Positions 44,926-57,400 of a stretch of 64,000 bases of DNA are shown one piece after another. Positions within the stretch are counted from its first letter, which is position 1. Each line of letters starts with the position of its first letter. The notes below the pieces were generated by a model. That model searched no databases. It saw only the letters and a program-made list of their open reading frames with translations, and was not told the origin of the DNA. The stretch is from Lycium barbarum (taxonomy: Eukaryota > Streptophyta > Magnoliopsida > Solanales > Solanaceae), in assembly GCF_019175385.1 (NCBI RefSeq), contig NC_083344.1, forward strand, positions 6,610,965 to 6,674,964. Reading direction: 5' to 3'. The position numbers and the translations under genes are program-made.

Positions 44926-46563
44926 TTAGAACATCTTCCTCCGTTTCCACTGAGTAGGAATACTCTGCTCATTTCTAAAGAAATTCCGTGGATCCACAAT
45001 TGATTTGACTTTCACCAACCTATCAAAATTGTTCTTGAAATACTTGGTCCCATATACCCGTCCTTCTTCTAAACTGTGTGAAACATGATCATTCGTACCA
45101 ATATCAAGATCTCTGTAATTCAAATAGGCTTGTCTGGGGTTCTTTGAAACATATGGGGTCATAAAGCTGTACAAATCTCTTATCTGTGAAAGGTAATCCT
45201 TTTCTGCCGCTACTCCTCCATCATTCCAATTCACTGAGTACTGAATCTTGAAAAGAATTCCTGCTCTATGGGGAAATGGTGTTTTGTCCTCGGGAATTTC
45301 AGCCATTCTTCCTCCATAAGGATTGAAAACTAGTCCTACTTTTCCCAAAGAAATCATCTTCTGGGAAATTGATTCCAACCTATCTCTGGGAATTGGTACT
45401 TGTACGTAATCCGATTTTCTTTTCAAGAAATTTAGTGGATCTCCTGTTCTGTTCAACAAGACGTCTGCCTTTGTCGTGTTGTCGAAATTCGCCCACTGCA
45501 GCACTGAATCAATCCAGCTCATTTCCAAACAATCTTGCTTTTTTAAACCCAAAGCAGGGAATTCTTTGCTTACGAGAGACATTAATCTACTAGAATCACC
45601 AAGGAATAATGCTATGAACGTTGCTCGTATCGTCTTACTGCTCTTCGCCCCCTTCGCCTTGTTTTTGTCTTTTACTGTGATGGGTTGTATAAGTAGCCTC
45701 ATGTAGAGACTATTGTCAATTTTGCTAGCAACATTCTGCCACTGGACAACAGCGTCGGTAGCATTCTGCACTATAAACCTTTCAACTCTGAAGTAAGTCA
45801 CGGTTTGTGGGACTTGCACAAGTTGGATTCTAAAGGCTAAAATGACACCAAAACTAGCACCACCACCTCCTTTAATTGCCCAAAACATGTCTTCACCCAT
45901 GGCTTTCCGGTCAAGAATTCTACCATTAGCATCCACAAGTCGAGCATCCAAAACATGATCAACACTGAGTCCAAACTTACGAAGCATGTTCCCATAGCCA
46001 CCCCCACTGAGATGTCCACCAACCCCAACAGTAGGGCAAACACCCGCTGGAAAACCAAGAACGTTACTTTTCGTCCATATGTTATAATAAAGTTCCCCCA
46101 ATGTAGCACCTGCTTCAACCCAAGCGGTTTCATCGGTGACATTTACAGAAATTGACCTGAGATTAAACATGTCAAGCATAATAAAAGGAACATTGGATAT
46201 ATACGAAATACCCTCATAATCATGGCCACCACTACGAATTTTAAGCTGTAAATTAGCCTCTTTGGTACAAAGGACGGCACCTGAGACATGGGATTCTTGC
46301 GTAGGGGTGACAATGATGACCGGTTTGGAAGTTGTGGAGGAGTTAACAAACCGACGGTTTCTGATATAGGCTTGTAAAATGGGGTTAAAGGAAGGGTTGT
46401 TTGCCGAATAGACGATTTTGGAGATATCTGATTGGGGAATTGATTTGGTTGTGAGGCACTTGACAAACGACTCATAGACAGAAGGAGAAGCTCCATGAGA
46501 TAAGGAACTGAATTCTAAAAGGAGGAGAAAATGAAGAAGCAGAACAAGACAAGAAGAAGACAT
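44926..46563 (-). CDS. Berberine bridge enzyme-like FAD-dependent oxidase
   Basis: 545 codons, one exon, ATG at 46563. A hydrophobic N-terminus (residues about 1-24, ending SLSHG) predicts secretion or vacuolar entry. The FAD_binding_4 domain spans about residues 80-250. His114 in RSGGHDYEG and Cys176 in GVCPTVGVGG are the expected double covalent FAD anchors, and GGHLSGGGYGNMLRKFGL follows. The C-terminal BBE domain has YLNYRDLDIGTN (480-491), YGTKYFKNNFDRL and VDPRNFFRNEQSIP. Several N-X-S/T sites are present. Family members use oxygen to oxidise alkaloids, cannabinoids, monolignols or oligosaccharides. The substrate cannot be read from sequence, and nicotine-pathway or cell-wall roles are only possibilities. 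The length is normal and nothing is missing. Intronless genes are common in the family. Confidence 0.95.
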   Translation of the reverse strand: MSSSCLVLLLHFLLLLEFSSLSHGASPSVYESFVKCLTTKSIPQSDISKIVYSANNPSFNPILQAYIRNRRFVNSSTTSKPVIIVTPTQESHVSGAVLCTKEANLQLKIRSGGHDYEGISYISNVPFIMLDMFNLRSISVNVTDETAWVEAGATLGELYYNIWTKSNVLGFPAGVCPTVGVGGHLSGGGYGNMLRKFGLSVDHVLDARLVDANGRILDRKAMGEDMFWAIKGGGGASFGVILAFRIQLVQVPQTVTYFRVERFIVQNATDAVVQWQNVASKIDNSLYMRLLIQPITVKDKNKAKGAKSSKTIRATFIALFLGDSSRLMSLVSKEFPALGLKKQDCLEMSWIDSVLQWANFDNTTKADVLLNRTGDPLNFLKRKSDYVQVPIPRDRLESISQKMISLGKVGLVFNPYGGRMAEIPEDKTPFPHRAGILFKIQYSVNWNDGGVAAEKDYLSQIRDLYSFMTPYVSKNPRQAYLNYRDLDIGTNDHVSHSLEEGRVYGTKYFKNNFDRLVKVKSIVDPRNFFRNEQSIPTQWKRRKMF

Positions 46564-46700
46564 GGTTGATGATTGATAAGATTTTTCACTTGCTTTGGTT
46601 GCTTTTGGGTTGTAGGCCGAAAGGGCATGGTTTATAAAATGCTGATGAATGAATGAATTTAAATAGGAAAGGAAATAAATAAGAGAGAATCATATTTGTA
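46564..46700 (-). promoter_or_regulatory. Putative core promoter and 5' UTR of the BBE-like gene
   Basis: Two TATA candidates on the minus strand: TTTATAAA at 46631-46638 (predicted 5' UTR about 40 nt) and TATTTAAAT at 46657-46665 (about 65 nt). In unit 1 the second site is altered by the 19-bp difference next to it. The leader is AC/A-rich (AAAATCTTATCAATCATCAACC) and has no upstream ATG. Confidence 0.5.
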
Positions 46701-48820
46701 GTTTCTATTCACACACATGGATTGCGGTTTCTTTGCATGTGTTTGACCATAACTCCATAAGTCCTTCAAATTGGACCCGGCTCCTCCAAATATTTTCTCA
46801 TACTCCTCCATTTCACGTTCTCTTTAATTTTTGTAATTACCCACTTGTTTTATTTAAGGATTTATGTCAGTGTAATTTTTTTATATTGCTAGTCAATTTT
46901 AACCGGTGATAGCACATAAATTATTATTTTTATCATTTACCAATTAATATTTATGAAGAAATTTACTTGTAATTATTCTTATAAATGAGACGGTGTAAAT
47001 ATCTTTTTAATCGTTAGTGTACATAATATTTAAAAACTTTATTTAAATATCAAAGATCTAATATTTAGTAATTAAATTATTACTTAAACGACACTTGGAT
47101 TATATGAATATACTAGGTCCAAATTTAGTACAATCTAGTGTCCTACCCTCAATTAAGGTCCAACCCATGATTTTTAAGGTAGATTATCATTCGTTTTTTC
47201 TTCTAATTTTAGTACGAAAATCATTATTTTCTACGGTTTGAAATCATGTCTTTTTAGGCCAAATTTAAAAAACAAATAGTTAAATACAATTATGGTAAAA
47301 ACAAATGGAAATCAGCAAAGGATCTTTTTCTTTTCTCCTTGCTTCTTGAAATCTCCCTTTACTGTCAGAAAATATTCTTATTGTTTTATTAAACAATTTT
47401 TAAAAGATATTTACTATAAAAATAAGAAATTCCTCCCCTCCGCCCTTAAATCAAATAATTTATTCCATCATATCATTAAGAGTTATGTGCGGATTTGAAG
47501 GAAGTAAATTAAGTGAGAAAATATGTATTAGCAATATAATATTGCCAATATTCAATGTCAGCATTCTGCTGTAATACTTCCAGGTGGTGATAAAATTATT
47601 TTATTTACCAAAAAAGATATCCAATGTAACTAGAGTTATACAATGTCATTCCTTTTCATTTAATAGAAGGGAAAAAAAAACTTGTTATAGAATACTCAGC
47701 TGATTCTTGCATTTTCGTAAATATTTAGTACCATCTGGTCCATCTTAAATTAAATAAAAATAAATGCATTTTGTCAATTTTTCCGTAAAGCAATAAATGT
47801 TCTCATGTTATTTGGTGGCCGAAAGCAAAATGACATTAATGAGTCAAAAAAATATTGGCTGTTGTATACCCTCCTCCTTTGATATACTTGTAACACTTGT
47901 ATGAGTAATTATTATTCAACTCTATTTTACGATCATATTTAGTTATGTGTGAAAATCGTTTACATTTCTCGAGTTTGCTTTAACATCAAGCTTTCTCTTT
48001 AACTGGGAACAATAGATATCCTTTCCCCCTTGTCCTATGTACATGAATTTGTCATAGGATTTAATAAATTCTGTTTTATACATGCATTAAGTATGTATAT
48101 ATACATGTACATTCATATACGTGTATATTTAAGTTTCACCATTTCTTATTCTTTATTATCTTTATAGGTAAACAAATTTTGGTTATCATTAATGAAATAC
48201 ATTTGAATTATGAATTTAAAATTTATTAACAGTATAAATAAACAATCTTTATTGAATTTATTATAATATACCTCTATTCTATTAATTATTTATGCATTAC
48301 CTGCATTAAAATTATTTATAAAATTTATAATTCCATGTTATTTTTACTTGTACATATAGACAAAGTTCTTATCATTATTAATTAACTTAATTTTATTATT
48401 CCTGCTATATTTTTCATTATAGAATGGCAATAACTTATATATTTAAATAGTATTTCTCGTTTTACTTTTTGTCGTCTAAACATTAATTTTTTTTTAATAG
48501 GAGATTTGTTATTTATATTAAAAAACTAGTAAAATACAATTTTAAAAAGTCAATTAGTATAGAGCGAGGAGAATATCTATTACTTTAAGTTCAGCGGGGA
48601 GTTTGACTTTAAAAGTAAATTAAAGTGATGGGGTGTGAATGATTTTCACCCTTTTAATTATTGAGATTAAAAAATTAACACCATCTAGCTATGTGCTATT
48701 GGTATTTTATTCCAGGAAAATAATCAAGTATGTACAGAACAAAACAAAAAAGGAAAAAAGGAAACAACAAGGGAAAAAACTAAGCTATAACAGAGAAAAA
48801 AAGCTTTGCATAGGAATCAC
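46701..48820. other. Upstream intergenic region of the BBE-like gene
   Basis: AT-rich, no coding frame, collinear with unit 1. It would contain the gene's regulatory sequence. I see no clear motif cluster. Confidence 0.5.
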
Positions 48821-48906
48821 TTAAACAACAACAACTTGTAATGCTGCATAATTCTTCTGCTTTGGGATGATGCCACTATCAGTCACCTCGAAGCTCTCAC
48901 CAGGTG
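48821..48906 (-). pseudogene. Possible terminal-exon fragment of an unrecognised gene (unit 3)
   Basis: Duplicate of 36896-37017. After an acceptor-like TTGATTCCATAG the reading is PGESFEVTDSGIIPKQKNY then AALQVVVV and TAA (48821-48823). The stop is a G-to-T change relative to the Glu codon in unit 1, so either copy could be the altered one. The only residue difference before it is Asp to Glu. Confidence 0.3.
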
Positions 48907-49405
48907 CTATGGAATCAATTCCCCACGAACATTTTCAAGCAAAAGAATGATTGCATTTCATGTATGTTGCAGTTTGACATACTCCTGAACTCCACACTTT
49001 GCAAAAACTTATCCCTTTATTTGAAGAATATAGTATACTGTAGCAGTTAAAACTATTTAAATTATCTAATGCAGTTCTGTTAGTAGGATGAGCATTTCTG
49101 CTAATACCACACACTAGCTAGAACAACTTTAGACAATCAAACAGTGTTTCTTGGTTATCTTCTGTTTGGATTCATGTACACCTTCATGTAATGACTACAT
49201 CTTCTGTGATCAATCACTCATTGTTATTAATTCATTTAATTATTGAGATAGTTTTTTTTACATATGCTTAAAAAGGATCCTAATTAACATAATTAATAAT
49301 ATTATTGCAATTTCCAAAATATAGCAATAGTGTTTTACAAGATATATAAATCCTCCGACAAATCACATACAATTAAGAATTTTTTTTTCTCTTTCATACA
49401 AACCC

Positions 49406-50490
49406 TAATCGTCTTTATCCCATCCGACCCGTCGGTTGTCAATGTGTTTCCCTCGGTCCACCTCTGATGGTCACTGCTCCACTAGAAAATCAAATTTGTT
49501 AGTTTTTTTCTTCACCTGATATTGAGTAGATGTTGGCTCAATGATATATTATGAGCTTACATTAAAGTTTTGACGATTTGATAAACAATGTACCCAATGA
49601 TAATCAAGGGAGACATAAGGAAGGATGAATTAAAGAACAGATATCCAAAGGATTCAGCAAAGCAATCGTTTCAACAAAGGAACTGCTCAAAGGAACTGAT
49701 CCTTACTATCATGCAACTGGAGACCGAAAAGTTATTTAATGCCGACATAAGAGAAAATGTAATATTAACTGACTCTTATTCGATGAAAGATTGGATTTCA
49801 AGTTATGGTAATATTTCCATAAACTATCATAAGTTAATCAACATGGAATTAGCATTCAAGTAAGAGAAATAGTCGACACGTATACAAGGAAAGAAAGAAG
49901 ATCCGAGTCAAACAAGGTTTGATTTTTGAGTACAATTATGTAACAAAAACTTGGTTGGATTCTACATTCAAGAGGTGGAAACTACTTCTAAATATACACA
50001 ACACGAACAAGATTTTGATCTTAACCACAATCAAAAATCACAACATTCCAATGAGAGGCTAAGTGAGCGTAGTCAACACTTTGTCTTAAGAGAGCCAACT
50101 TCAAGTCGACAAAGAACAAAAACTTATCAAGATTTATCATTAAGTTCTTTAGTTGTCTAGGTTAGATTTCTTTTGTGATTCCATCTATTTACCTTAGCAA
50201 GTATTGTGTAATAGGCTATTGTTGGTTAAATAGTTGTTAGATATGGACTGTAAAAGACAGGTCCTTATAAGTTATTCTATACCTTTGTACGACTCTAGAT
50301 TTAGGGAATCGTTAGCAAATCCCTATAAGAGATAGGTCGTGGTATTTGACTCTCTTGAGAAAGGATTTTTTCAAATAAAAATTATTGTGTTGATTTACTT
50401 TTTTTTGCTACACAACATTCTTGCATAGTTATGAATGACTAGGAAAGTTTGGGTGGTTGGCTCTAAAATAGGTGGACAAGTAAAGTGACC
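49406..50490. other. Unclassified AT-rich spacer
   Basis: Two short open stretches (49588-49863, 49951-50160) show no family motif and have repeat-like composition, so I do not call them genes. The part around 50040-50400 reads like the edge of a retrotransposon LTR, but no partner is visible. Confidence 0.4.
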
Positions 50491-51421
50491 AAAACGGAAA
50501 TGTTGTATGTATTAAAGTGCTTCGGGAGGTTTGTCACTATTATCCAAATGATTCCTACCCGTCCCCTAGCCTACATAACAACCCTCTTAAGTCCTACTTG
50601 ATCCTAGGTTCAATATGCTTATATTAGTAAAGCGGTTACATTACGGGCAAGCTTATGGTATATCGTATCTAGCATGTGATGTTCTTTGTGAGAGTGAGCA
50701 TTTTTATTGAATTGATGTCCATTGAACGATGTCTATTTGATTCTTGTGAGATATATGGACAACTATCTTCTTGTGAGGGTACTTAGTTTAAAATAGAATG
50801 GTGAAATGTTGGATTCTTGGTTAAGTAGCATGATCGCCTTGTTTTTAAGTGGTGTCTTTGAGTCATGTTGTTCTTGAAAGAAAATTGTTTTTGAGAAGGC
50901 TGTTGGTGGTTGCCTTAACGAAAATTTTGATATTTGGCATGTCTTTCTAGGGAATTTTCTCAAGTGATTTTTTTGAGAAACATTATTGAAATAGCCATAT
51001 TAACCGAAACCTGAGCAGACCTGTTTTGACAGCATGATTGTGAGTAAGGTAGGTTGGTGTAGGTTAGTGTTTGCTGCAGGGCGAGCAAAGTTTAAGTGGG
51101 GGGAGGTGATATTTGGCACAAATATCATGTTTCGTGTCATTTTACGTCCCATTCTTATGACTTTTATCGCTTAATCTATGATAAAATCGTCATATTTGAG
51201 CTTATGTCACTATATTTCATGTGTCTAGGTACGATGAAGACAAACGATGGGAAATCGAGCAGTTTTGGTTGATTCTGGAGGTGATCTTGTGTGCACGAGT
51301 GAATGAGAGGAGCTTGCGACACTTGAGAGAATTTTTGGAAGAATTGAGAGCAAATGTGCCAGCCCTGCGTCGCGGATGCAACACGGAGTGACACTCAGAT
51401 GTGTTAGTCCCGCATTGTTGA
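50491..51421 (+). mobile_element. Fragment of an A-family element (3' tail and LTR start)
   Basis: From GTATTAAAGTGCTTCGGGAGG it aligns with the tail of element A (about 15345-15942), more diverged than the two tails inside A. A polypurine tract TTTAAGTGGGGGGAGG ends at 51106, then an LTR start TGATATTTG-3 nt-CAAATATCA at 51107, followed by about 315 bp of LTR until element B begins at 51422. The rest of this LTR should lie beyond element B, outside the window. Confidence 0.75.
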
Positions 51422-52752
51422 TGTGGCGTGATTTTACGCCACAATCGATGCATTTCGGCTATAAGTTTTACTTGTTTTTAAGCAATTCTATGTGATTTTA
51501 CAAGTTTTTTATTGGATTTCAGGTGTTAAGTGTTTCGATGGCAAAAGTAGGAGAATTAGGTGAAAATGCAGAAAGAAGTGAAGAAAATAACAGAATACTG
51601 AAGAGGCAGTTTGACGGAGCAATTAGACGGGCTGCATAACTTTATGCGGAGCGACAAATTTACCGTATAATGGTCGCAATAAGCAATGCATCGGAGAGCT
51701 GTCCTGCGGAGCAATTATACGGACCACATAATATTTGACGGTTCGTCAAAGTGTATCGTGGAAAAACGCTGGAGACTCTTTGACGATTGAAAGGCAGCAA
51801 TTTGACGGTCCGCATAACGGTTTTGCGGACGGTAGAATGGACCCGACGGGCAATTTTGTCTTTTCACTTCGCACGACTTAGGGTCTTATAAATACCTGAT
51901 ATAGGTTTCTTGTACGATGGACATCAGATTTCAGTTTTTATTCTTCTTAGCATTAAATACTCATAGTTTTGGAAGTCTTTTGGATTACAAACAATTGCAA
52001 TTACTTTCCCCTCAATACCAAGCAATCAATTCGTAAGCATTATGATTTCAATTATTTCCAATTGTTCTTCTTTTTCTATGAGTAGCTAAATTTCCTTACT
52101 AGGGTTGTGAACCATTGGCGGGTGTTTTATGATTGGGTTTGTGATTGATACATGCATAATGGATTGTTAAGGTTTATTTATTCTTCATTCTTCATTCATA
52201 GTTAATGGTTGCAAACATTGATTAATGCCATAAATCTTGATTTATTTGGGAAAATAATTAGGGTTGGTAAGAATAAATAACAAAGACTCAAAACTTTAAA
52301 CTTTGTTTAATAGATTCACTTAGGAATAAGATGAATTTACTTGGCTTAATTAACCGTTCTTCATATCACTTTCTTATATTTGGGAAAATCATAGAAAGAA
52401 ATAATCTTTATTTATTGAAAAATAGTAGAGATTCACGTAGAGGTTAAGTGCATTCATATAGCAATCCATTAGAAGTATATCAAGATCAATACCCATGATC
52501 ATACACTTCATCTAAAGGGGACACAACCTCAGTTTCTTTTACCATAAATTACCATCCAAAGCAATTAGTCATAAAAAAATCAACTTTTACCAAAATCATC
52601 GGATTAAGACATTAGACCTAAATTTAGCATTCTATGACTTTAATAACCTTTTCACACCATATTCCTTGTGGGATTCGACCCCAAACTTTTTGGATTAATA
52701 TATTTGACAACGTCTGCGCTATACCATTAATAAGTGTAATTTGAGCGTATCA
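51422..52752 (+). repeat. 5' LTR of element B
   Basis: 1331 bp, TGTGGCGTG to GCGTATCA. It matches the inverted LTR at 60499-61831 (1333 bp). Near its start is an inverted repeat GGCGTGATTTTACGCC. The TATA box TATAAATA is at 51887-51894. U3 is filled with TTTGACGGTCCGCA-like motifs, for example 51801-51820, plus TTATACGGACC and TTTGCGGACGG variants. Confidence 0.87.
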
Positions 52753-52757
52753 AATTT

Positions 52758-52775
52758 TGGCGCCGTTGCGGGGGA
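52758..52775 (+). promoter_or_regulatory. Primer binding site, tRNA-Asp type (element B)
   Basis: TGGCGCCGTTGCGGGGGA differs by one base from the element A site and from the complement of the tRNA-Asp 3' end. It lies five bases after the LTR. Confidence 0.85.
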
Positions 52776-52872
52776 ATACGGTTTTAAAATTACTAAATAG
52801 TGTGTGCTTTGATTGAAGTCTTTTGCTTAGTCCATCACACCTTGTTTTCTATTCTTTGTAAACTAGGTGAAC

Positions 52873-54452
52873 ATGAGTCAATATCAGCAAAATCAACATG
52901 GTGGTTACCAGGGAAATCGATTGAAAAATCAGGCGAATGAATCAGATGATGAGAATGCTTTCGCTGGTCTTGTTCCAAAGGAGGACTATGCACCTGCTAT
53001 TGTTCATCCTCGAGTTGGAGCTGCTAGTGTGAAAATTGACTCATCTCTGTACCAGTTGTTGAAGCTTGAGGGATACTTTCGGAACTCTACCGAGAACGAC
53101 CCTCAACGTCATTTGAAGAATTTTGTGAATGTGTGTGCTAATAACATCCAGAACAACGTTCACAAGATGTTATTCCGCTGAGGTTATTCAAATATTCCTT
53201 AGCTGGAGATGCAAAAACATGGTTTGAGAAGCTGCCCCGAAATTCAATTACTGGATGGGCAGAGATGGTGACTGCTTTTCTCACAAAATGGTACCCTCAT
53301 AGCAGGAAGAATGAAATTTGTGACAAGATCTATGAATTTATGCAGCGACCGGGGGAACAACTATATGAAGCCTGGGAGAGATTCAAGGAGTATTTGCAGA
53401 AGAGTCCGAATCATGGTTTTTCGGAGCACATGTTAATGGAGAAGTTCTACCGAGGGCTAGTTCCAGTGACGCAGTCAATTGCTAATAATGCAGCTGATGG
53501 TTGTTTCATGAACAAATCTTATCGACGAGTGACCAACATACTTAACAAGTTGACTACTCACAATCAGGCTTGGCACTCAAACAATGCTGATGTTGTACTG
53601 TATGGTAGTGCTATGATGCAGAATATGGTAAAGGAGAATCAAGATACCCAGCAAACATTGGTAGAACGTGCAACAAATATTTCCTTGCTAACAAAGAAGT
53701 TTGATGAAACCCAGATTAAGAAGGTAAATGTTTGTGAGGATGATACAGTTATGCCAAAAGGGATGTACCATACTCAAGATGGTCTGTTTCATGATGGGCC
53801 CCCTATGCAAGTTGAAGATGCTAACTATGTGAATAATTCTCAAGGGGGTTATCAAAGACAGAACTACTGAGGTGGTTACCAGAATCAAAATCAATAGAGA
53901 CCTCAGCAAGGTTAAGGTGCTTATAACAACTCAGGGAACTACAACAATAATTATGGTGGTGCGAACCAAGGGAGCTAAAACAATAGTAACAATTTTGGGA
54001 ACAAGTGTTCCAATCCTTATATACCACCGAAAGGGCAGTCAACAGAGCAAGGTAGTTCAAAAGTTGAAGCAATGCTTGAGAAGATTCTGGCAAATCAGTC
54101 TAAGTCTGAGAGGACTTTATCTGGGCTGACAGAGACAGTGGATTCCCATACAGCGGTTATTCAGAAGCTGGAGGCACAGATGAGGGATATTTCTAGAGAG
54201 CAGCACCCTCCTAAAAAGGGAGGACTTTCGAGTGACACTATTCCGAATTCGAAGAATGGGGGAGGCGGTGTAGACCGTGTGTTTGCCATCACTACTAGGA
54301 GTGGTAAAATACTCCAAGGTGCTGATAAGAAGGTGGTTGATACTGAGCCGATAGATGAAGAGGAAGAGGTGCAGTCTGAAGCACTTATTATTGTTGATGA
54401 GAATCCTACTGACAAGAAGGTTGCTGATATTCCAGAGATTGAGAAGGAATAA
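52873..54452 (+). pseudogene. Element B gag
   Basis: ATG at 52873 (MSQYQQNQHGGYQG). The N-terminal part ends at a stop near 53179, and a frameshift near 53160 leads into the Gag core (LFKYSLAGDAKTWFEKLP, MVTAFLTKWYPHSRK, QLYEAWERFKEYLQKSP). Stops at 53868-53870 and several more up to about 53980 break a Gln/Asn/Gly-rich linker. The last part (EKILANQSKSERTL, then GVDRVFAITTRSGK) is open to 54452. No zinc knuckle is recognisable. The similarity to element A gag in layout but not in detail shows a separate family. Confidence 0.8.
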
Positions 54453-57400
54453 GATAACACGAGCAAGCAGACTGTAAAAGGGGGCTCTCCGCCCTTTGAT
54501 TTAGTTTTTCAAGTCTAAACCTCTCTTTCCTTAGAAGTTGGTAAAGAAGAAGGGAGATGCTAAGTTCGAGAAGTTTTATGATCAGTTGAAGCAATTATCT
54601 CTGACTTTTCCCTTCTTGGAAGATGTTAAGGAGATGCCGGTTTTGCTAAATATTTGAAGGACCTGCTGACCAAGAAGAAAATGGTTCAACATAAAATTGT
54701 GAGTTTGACTCACACTGTGAGTTCCATCATCTCAACTATGACTGTTCAGAAAAACGGCGATCCTGGGCATTCATTATTCCTTGTTCTGTTGGGCACCATG
54801 ATTTTGCTCGTGCTTTGTGTGATAATGGGGCGAGTGTTAATTTGATGCCTCTTGCTATATACAAACAATCAGGTTTGGGGATGCCAAGGCCAACTACTAT
54901 GAGGTTGCAGATGGCTGATAGGTCTATCAAAAGGCCTGTTGGTATGGTTGATGATGTGTTTTGCGGGTTGGTAAATTTATGTTGCCCGCTGATTTTGTGA
55001 TTCTTGACTATGTTGTTGATCAGGACATTCCTATTATTCTGGGGAGACCTTTCCTTGCCACAGGGAGAGCTCTGATCGATTCAAAGAAAAATGAAATCAA
55101 ATTCTGAGTCAACGATGAAGAAGTTAATTTTCAGGCTAGCAAGGGGATGAAGTTACCAAGTGCTTACAAGAGCATTTCGGTAATTGATTCGTTTGTTGTT
55201 GTTGAAGAAGCGGTGGAGTTCAAGATGGAAGAAGAAAGTTTCGGTGAAGCTCTAGCTGGTATTCTTATGAACTTTGATGCTGAGGACATGGAAGGTTATG
55301 TGGAGACAATTAATTCACTTGTTGGGTTGGGTTCATACACTTACCACCCAAATAAGCTAAATCTTGATCTCGAAAATAAAACAACTCCTCCAGCAAAGCC
55401 TTTGATCATTGAGCCACCTAAGTTGGAGCTTAAGCAGCTCCCGTCACATCTGAAGTATGAGTTTCTTGGTCCAAACAACACACTGCTAGTGATTGTTTCA
55501 GCCCTTCTGATTGAGGAGCAGATTTTACAATTTTGGAGGTGTTGCGGGAATATAGGCGTGCTATTGGTTGGACCATAGCAGATATTCGGGGTATCCCATC
55601 TGGGATTTGTGAGCATAAAATCCAGTTGGAGGAGGATAGCAAACCAAGTGTAAAGCATCAGAGGAGACTGAACAAGAATGTGCAAGAGGTAGTCAAGAAA
55701 AAGATCATCAAATGGTTAGATGTGGGAGTGGTTTACCCGATTGCTGATAGTAAATGGGTGAGCTCAGTCTAATGTGTTCCTAAGAAGGGCGGCATCACTG
55801 TTGTGCCGAATGCAAAGAATGAGCTGATCCCAACAAGAACTGTCATCGGATGGAGAGTTTGCATAGACTTTCGCAAACTCAACACTGCCACATGCAAAGA
55901 CCATTTCCCTATACTTTTTATTGATCAAATGCTTGATCGACTAGCGGGGCGTTCCTACTATTGCTTCATTGATGGTTATTCAGGCTACAATCAGATTAAT
56001 ATTGCTTTAGAAGATCAAGAGAAGACTATTTTTACTTGTCCTTATGGGACGTTTGCATTTAGCCGGATGCCTTTTGGTTTGTGTAATGCACCAGCCACTT
56101 TTCAGATGTGCATGATGTCAATCTTCTTTGACATGGTAGAGGACTGCTTGGAAGTGTTCATGGATGACTTCTCTAGTGTGGGTGATTTGTTTGAAGATTG
56201 TCTTGGCCATCTGGGTCAAGTGCTGAAAAGATGTGAGGAGACAAATCTCATGCTAAATTGGGAGAAGTGCCATTTTATGGTAAAGGAAGGGATCGTCCTC
56301 GGTCACAATCTCTAAAAAGGGAATTGAGGTCAATCAAGCCAAAATTGATGTGATTGCAAAACTTCTTCCAGCTATCTCAGTCAAAGGTGTCCGAAGTTTC
56401 TTGGAACATGTTAGGTTATACAGATGCTTCATCAAAGATTTTTCCAAGATTGCTAACCCGATGTGCAAGGTTCTTGAAAAAGAGGCTAAGTTTGTGTTTG
56501 ATGATAAGTCCAGAAAGCATTTGATGAGCTAAACGAGTGTCTCACTACTGCTCCTATCATTGTTGCTCCTAATTGGTCCTTGCCCTTTGAACTGATGTGT
56601 GATGCTAGTGGTTTCGCAATAGGTGCTATGCTTGGCCAAAGGCACAATAAAATTATGCACCCGATCTATTACGCAAGCAGAACACTGAATGCTGCCCAGA
56701 TAAATTACACAGTGATGGAGCAAGAGTTGCTTGCCATAGTGTTTGTTTTTGAGAAGTTTCGGGCCTATTTTTTGGGGTCCAAAGTCGTGGTATACACTGA
56801 TCATGCAACATTGAGATACCTTATAGCGAAGAAGGAAGCAAAGCTGTGACTGATCAGATGGGTGCTATTGCTGCAAGAATTTGATTTTTAGGTAAAGGAC
56901 TACAAGGGCACTGAAAATCAGGTTGCTGATCATCTCTCTCAGCTTGAAGAAGCTGGGAGACCTTCTGATGAACTAGATATAGATGATGCGTTCCCAGATG
57001 AGAGGGTGTTAGCTGTATCAATGGAAGTAGCATCGTGGTATGCTGACATTGCTAATTATTTGGTGACAGGCACAGTTACAGAAGATATCAAAGCTTACCA
57101 AAAGAAGAAGTTCTTGCGGGATTCCAGGTAGTACTATTGGGATGAGCCTTATATGTTCCGAACATGCGCTGACAACATCATTCAGCGTTGTGTTCCCGAA
57201 AGTGAAGTGATGGCGATTTTAAAGGTGTACCATGAATTTCCTGTTGAGGGTCATCATAGCGGTAACCGGACTGCAACTAAGGTTCTTGAATGCGGTTATT
57301 ACTGTCCGACTATATTTCAAGATACAAATCTCTTAGTGCGGTCTTGTGATCAATGTCAGAGGCAAGGGGATATAGGCAGATGGCAAGAAATGCCTATGAA

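Larger units (their letters stand above)
43027..49405. repeat. Direct repeat unit 3 (intact BBE-like gene unit)
   Basis: Collinear with unit 1, from AAGGAACAATATAAGCGG to AAACCCTAATCG. It carries the intact gene, the same two MITEs and the same upstream region. The identical internal layout shows that the units arose by segmental duplication, not by independent insertion. Confidence 0.85.

Noticed and set aside
49588..50160. Two open frames of 91 and 69 codons as host genes
   Set aside because: No recognisable family and no promoter or splice context; composition resembles repeat DNA.
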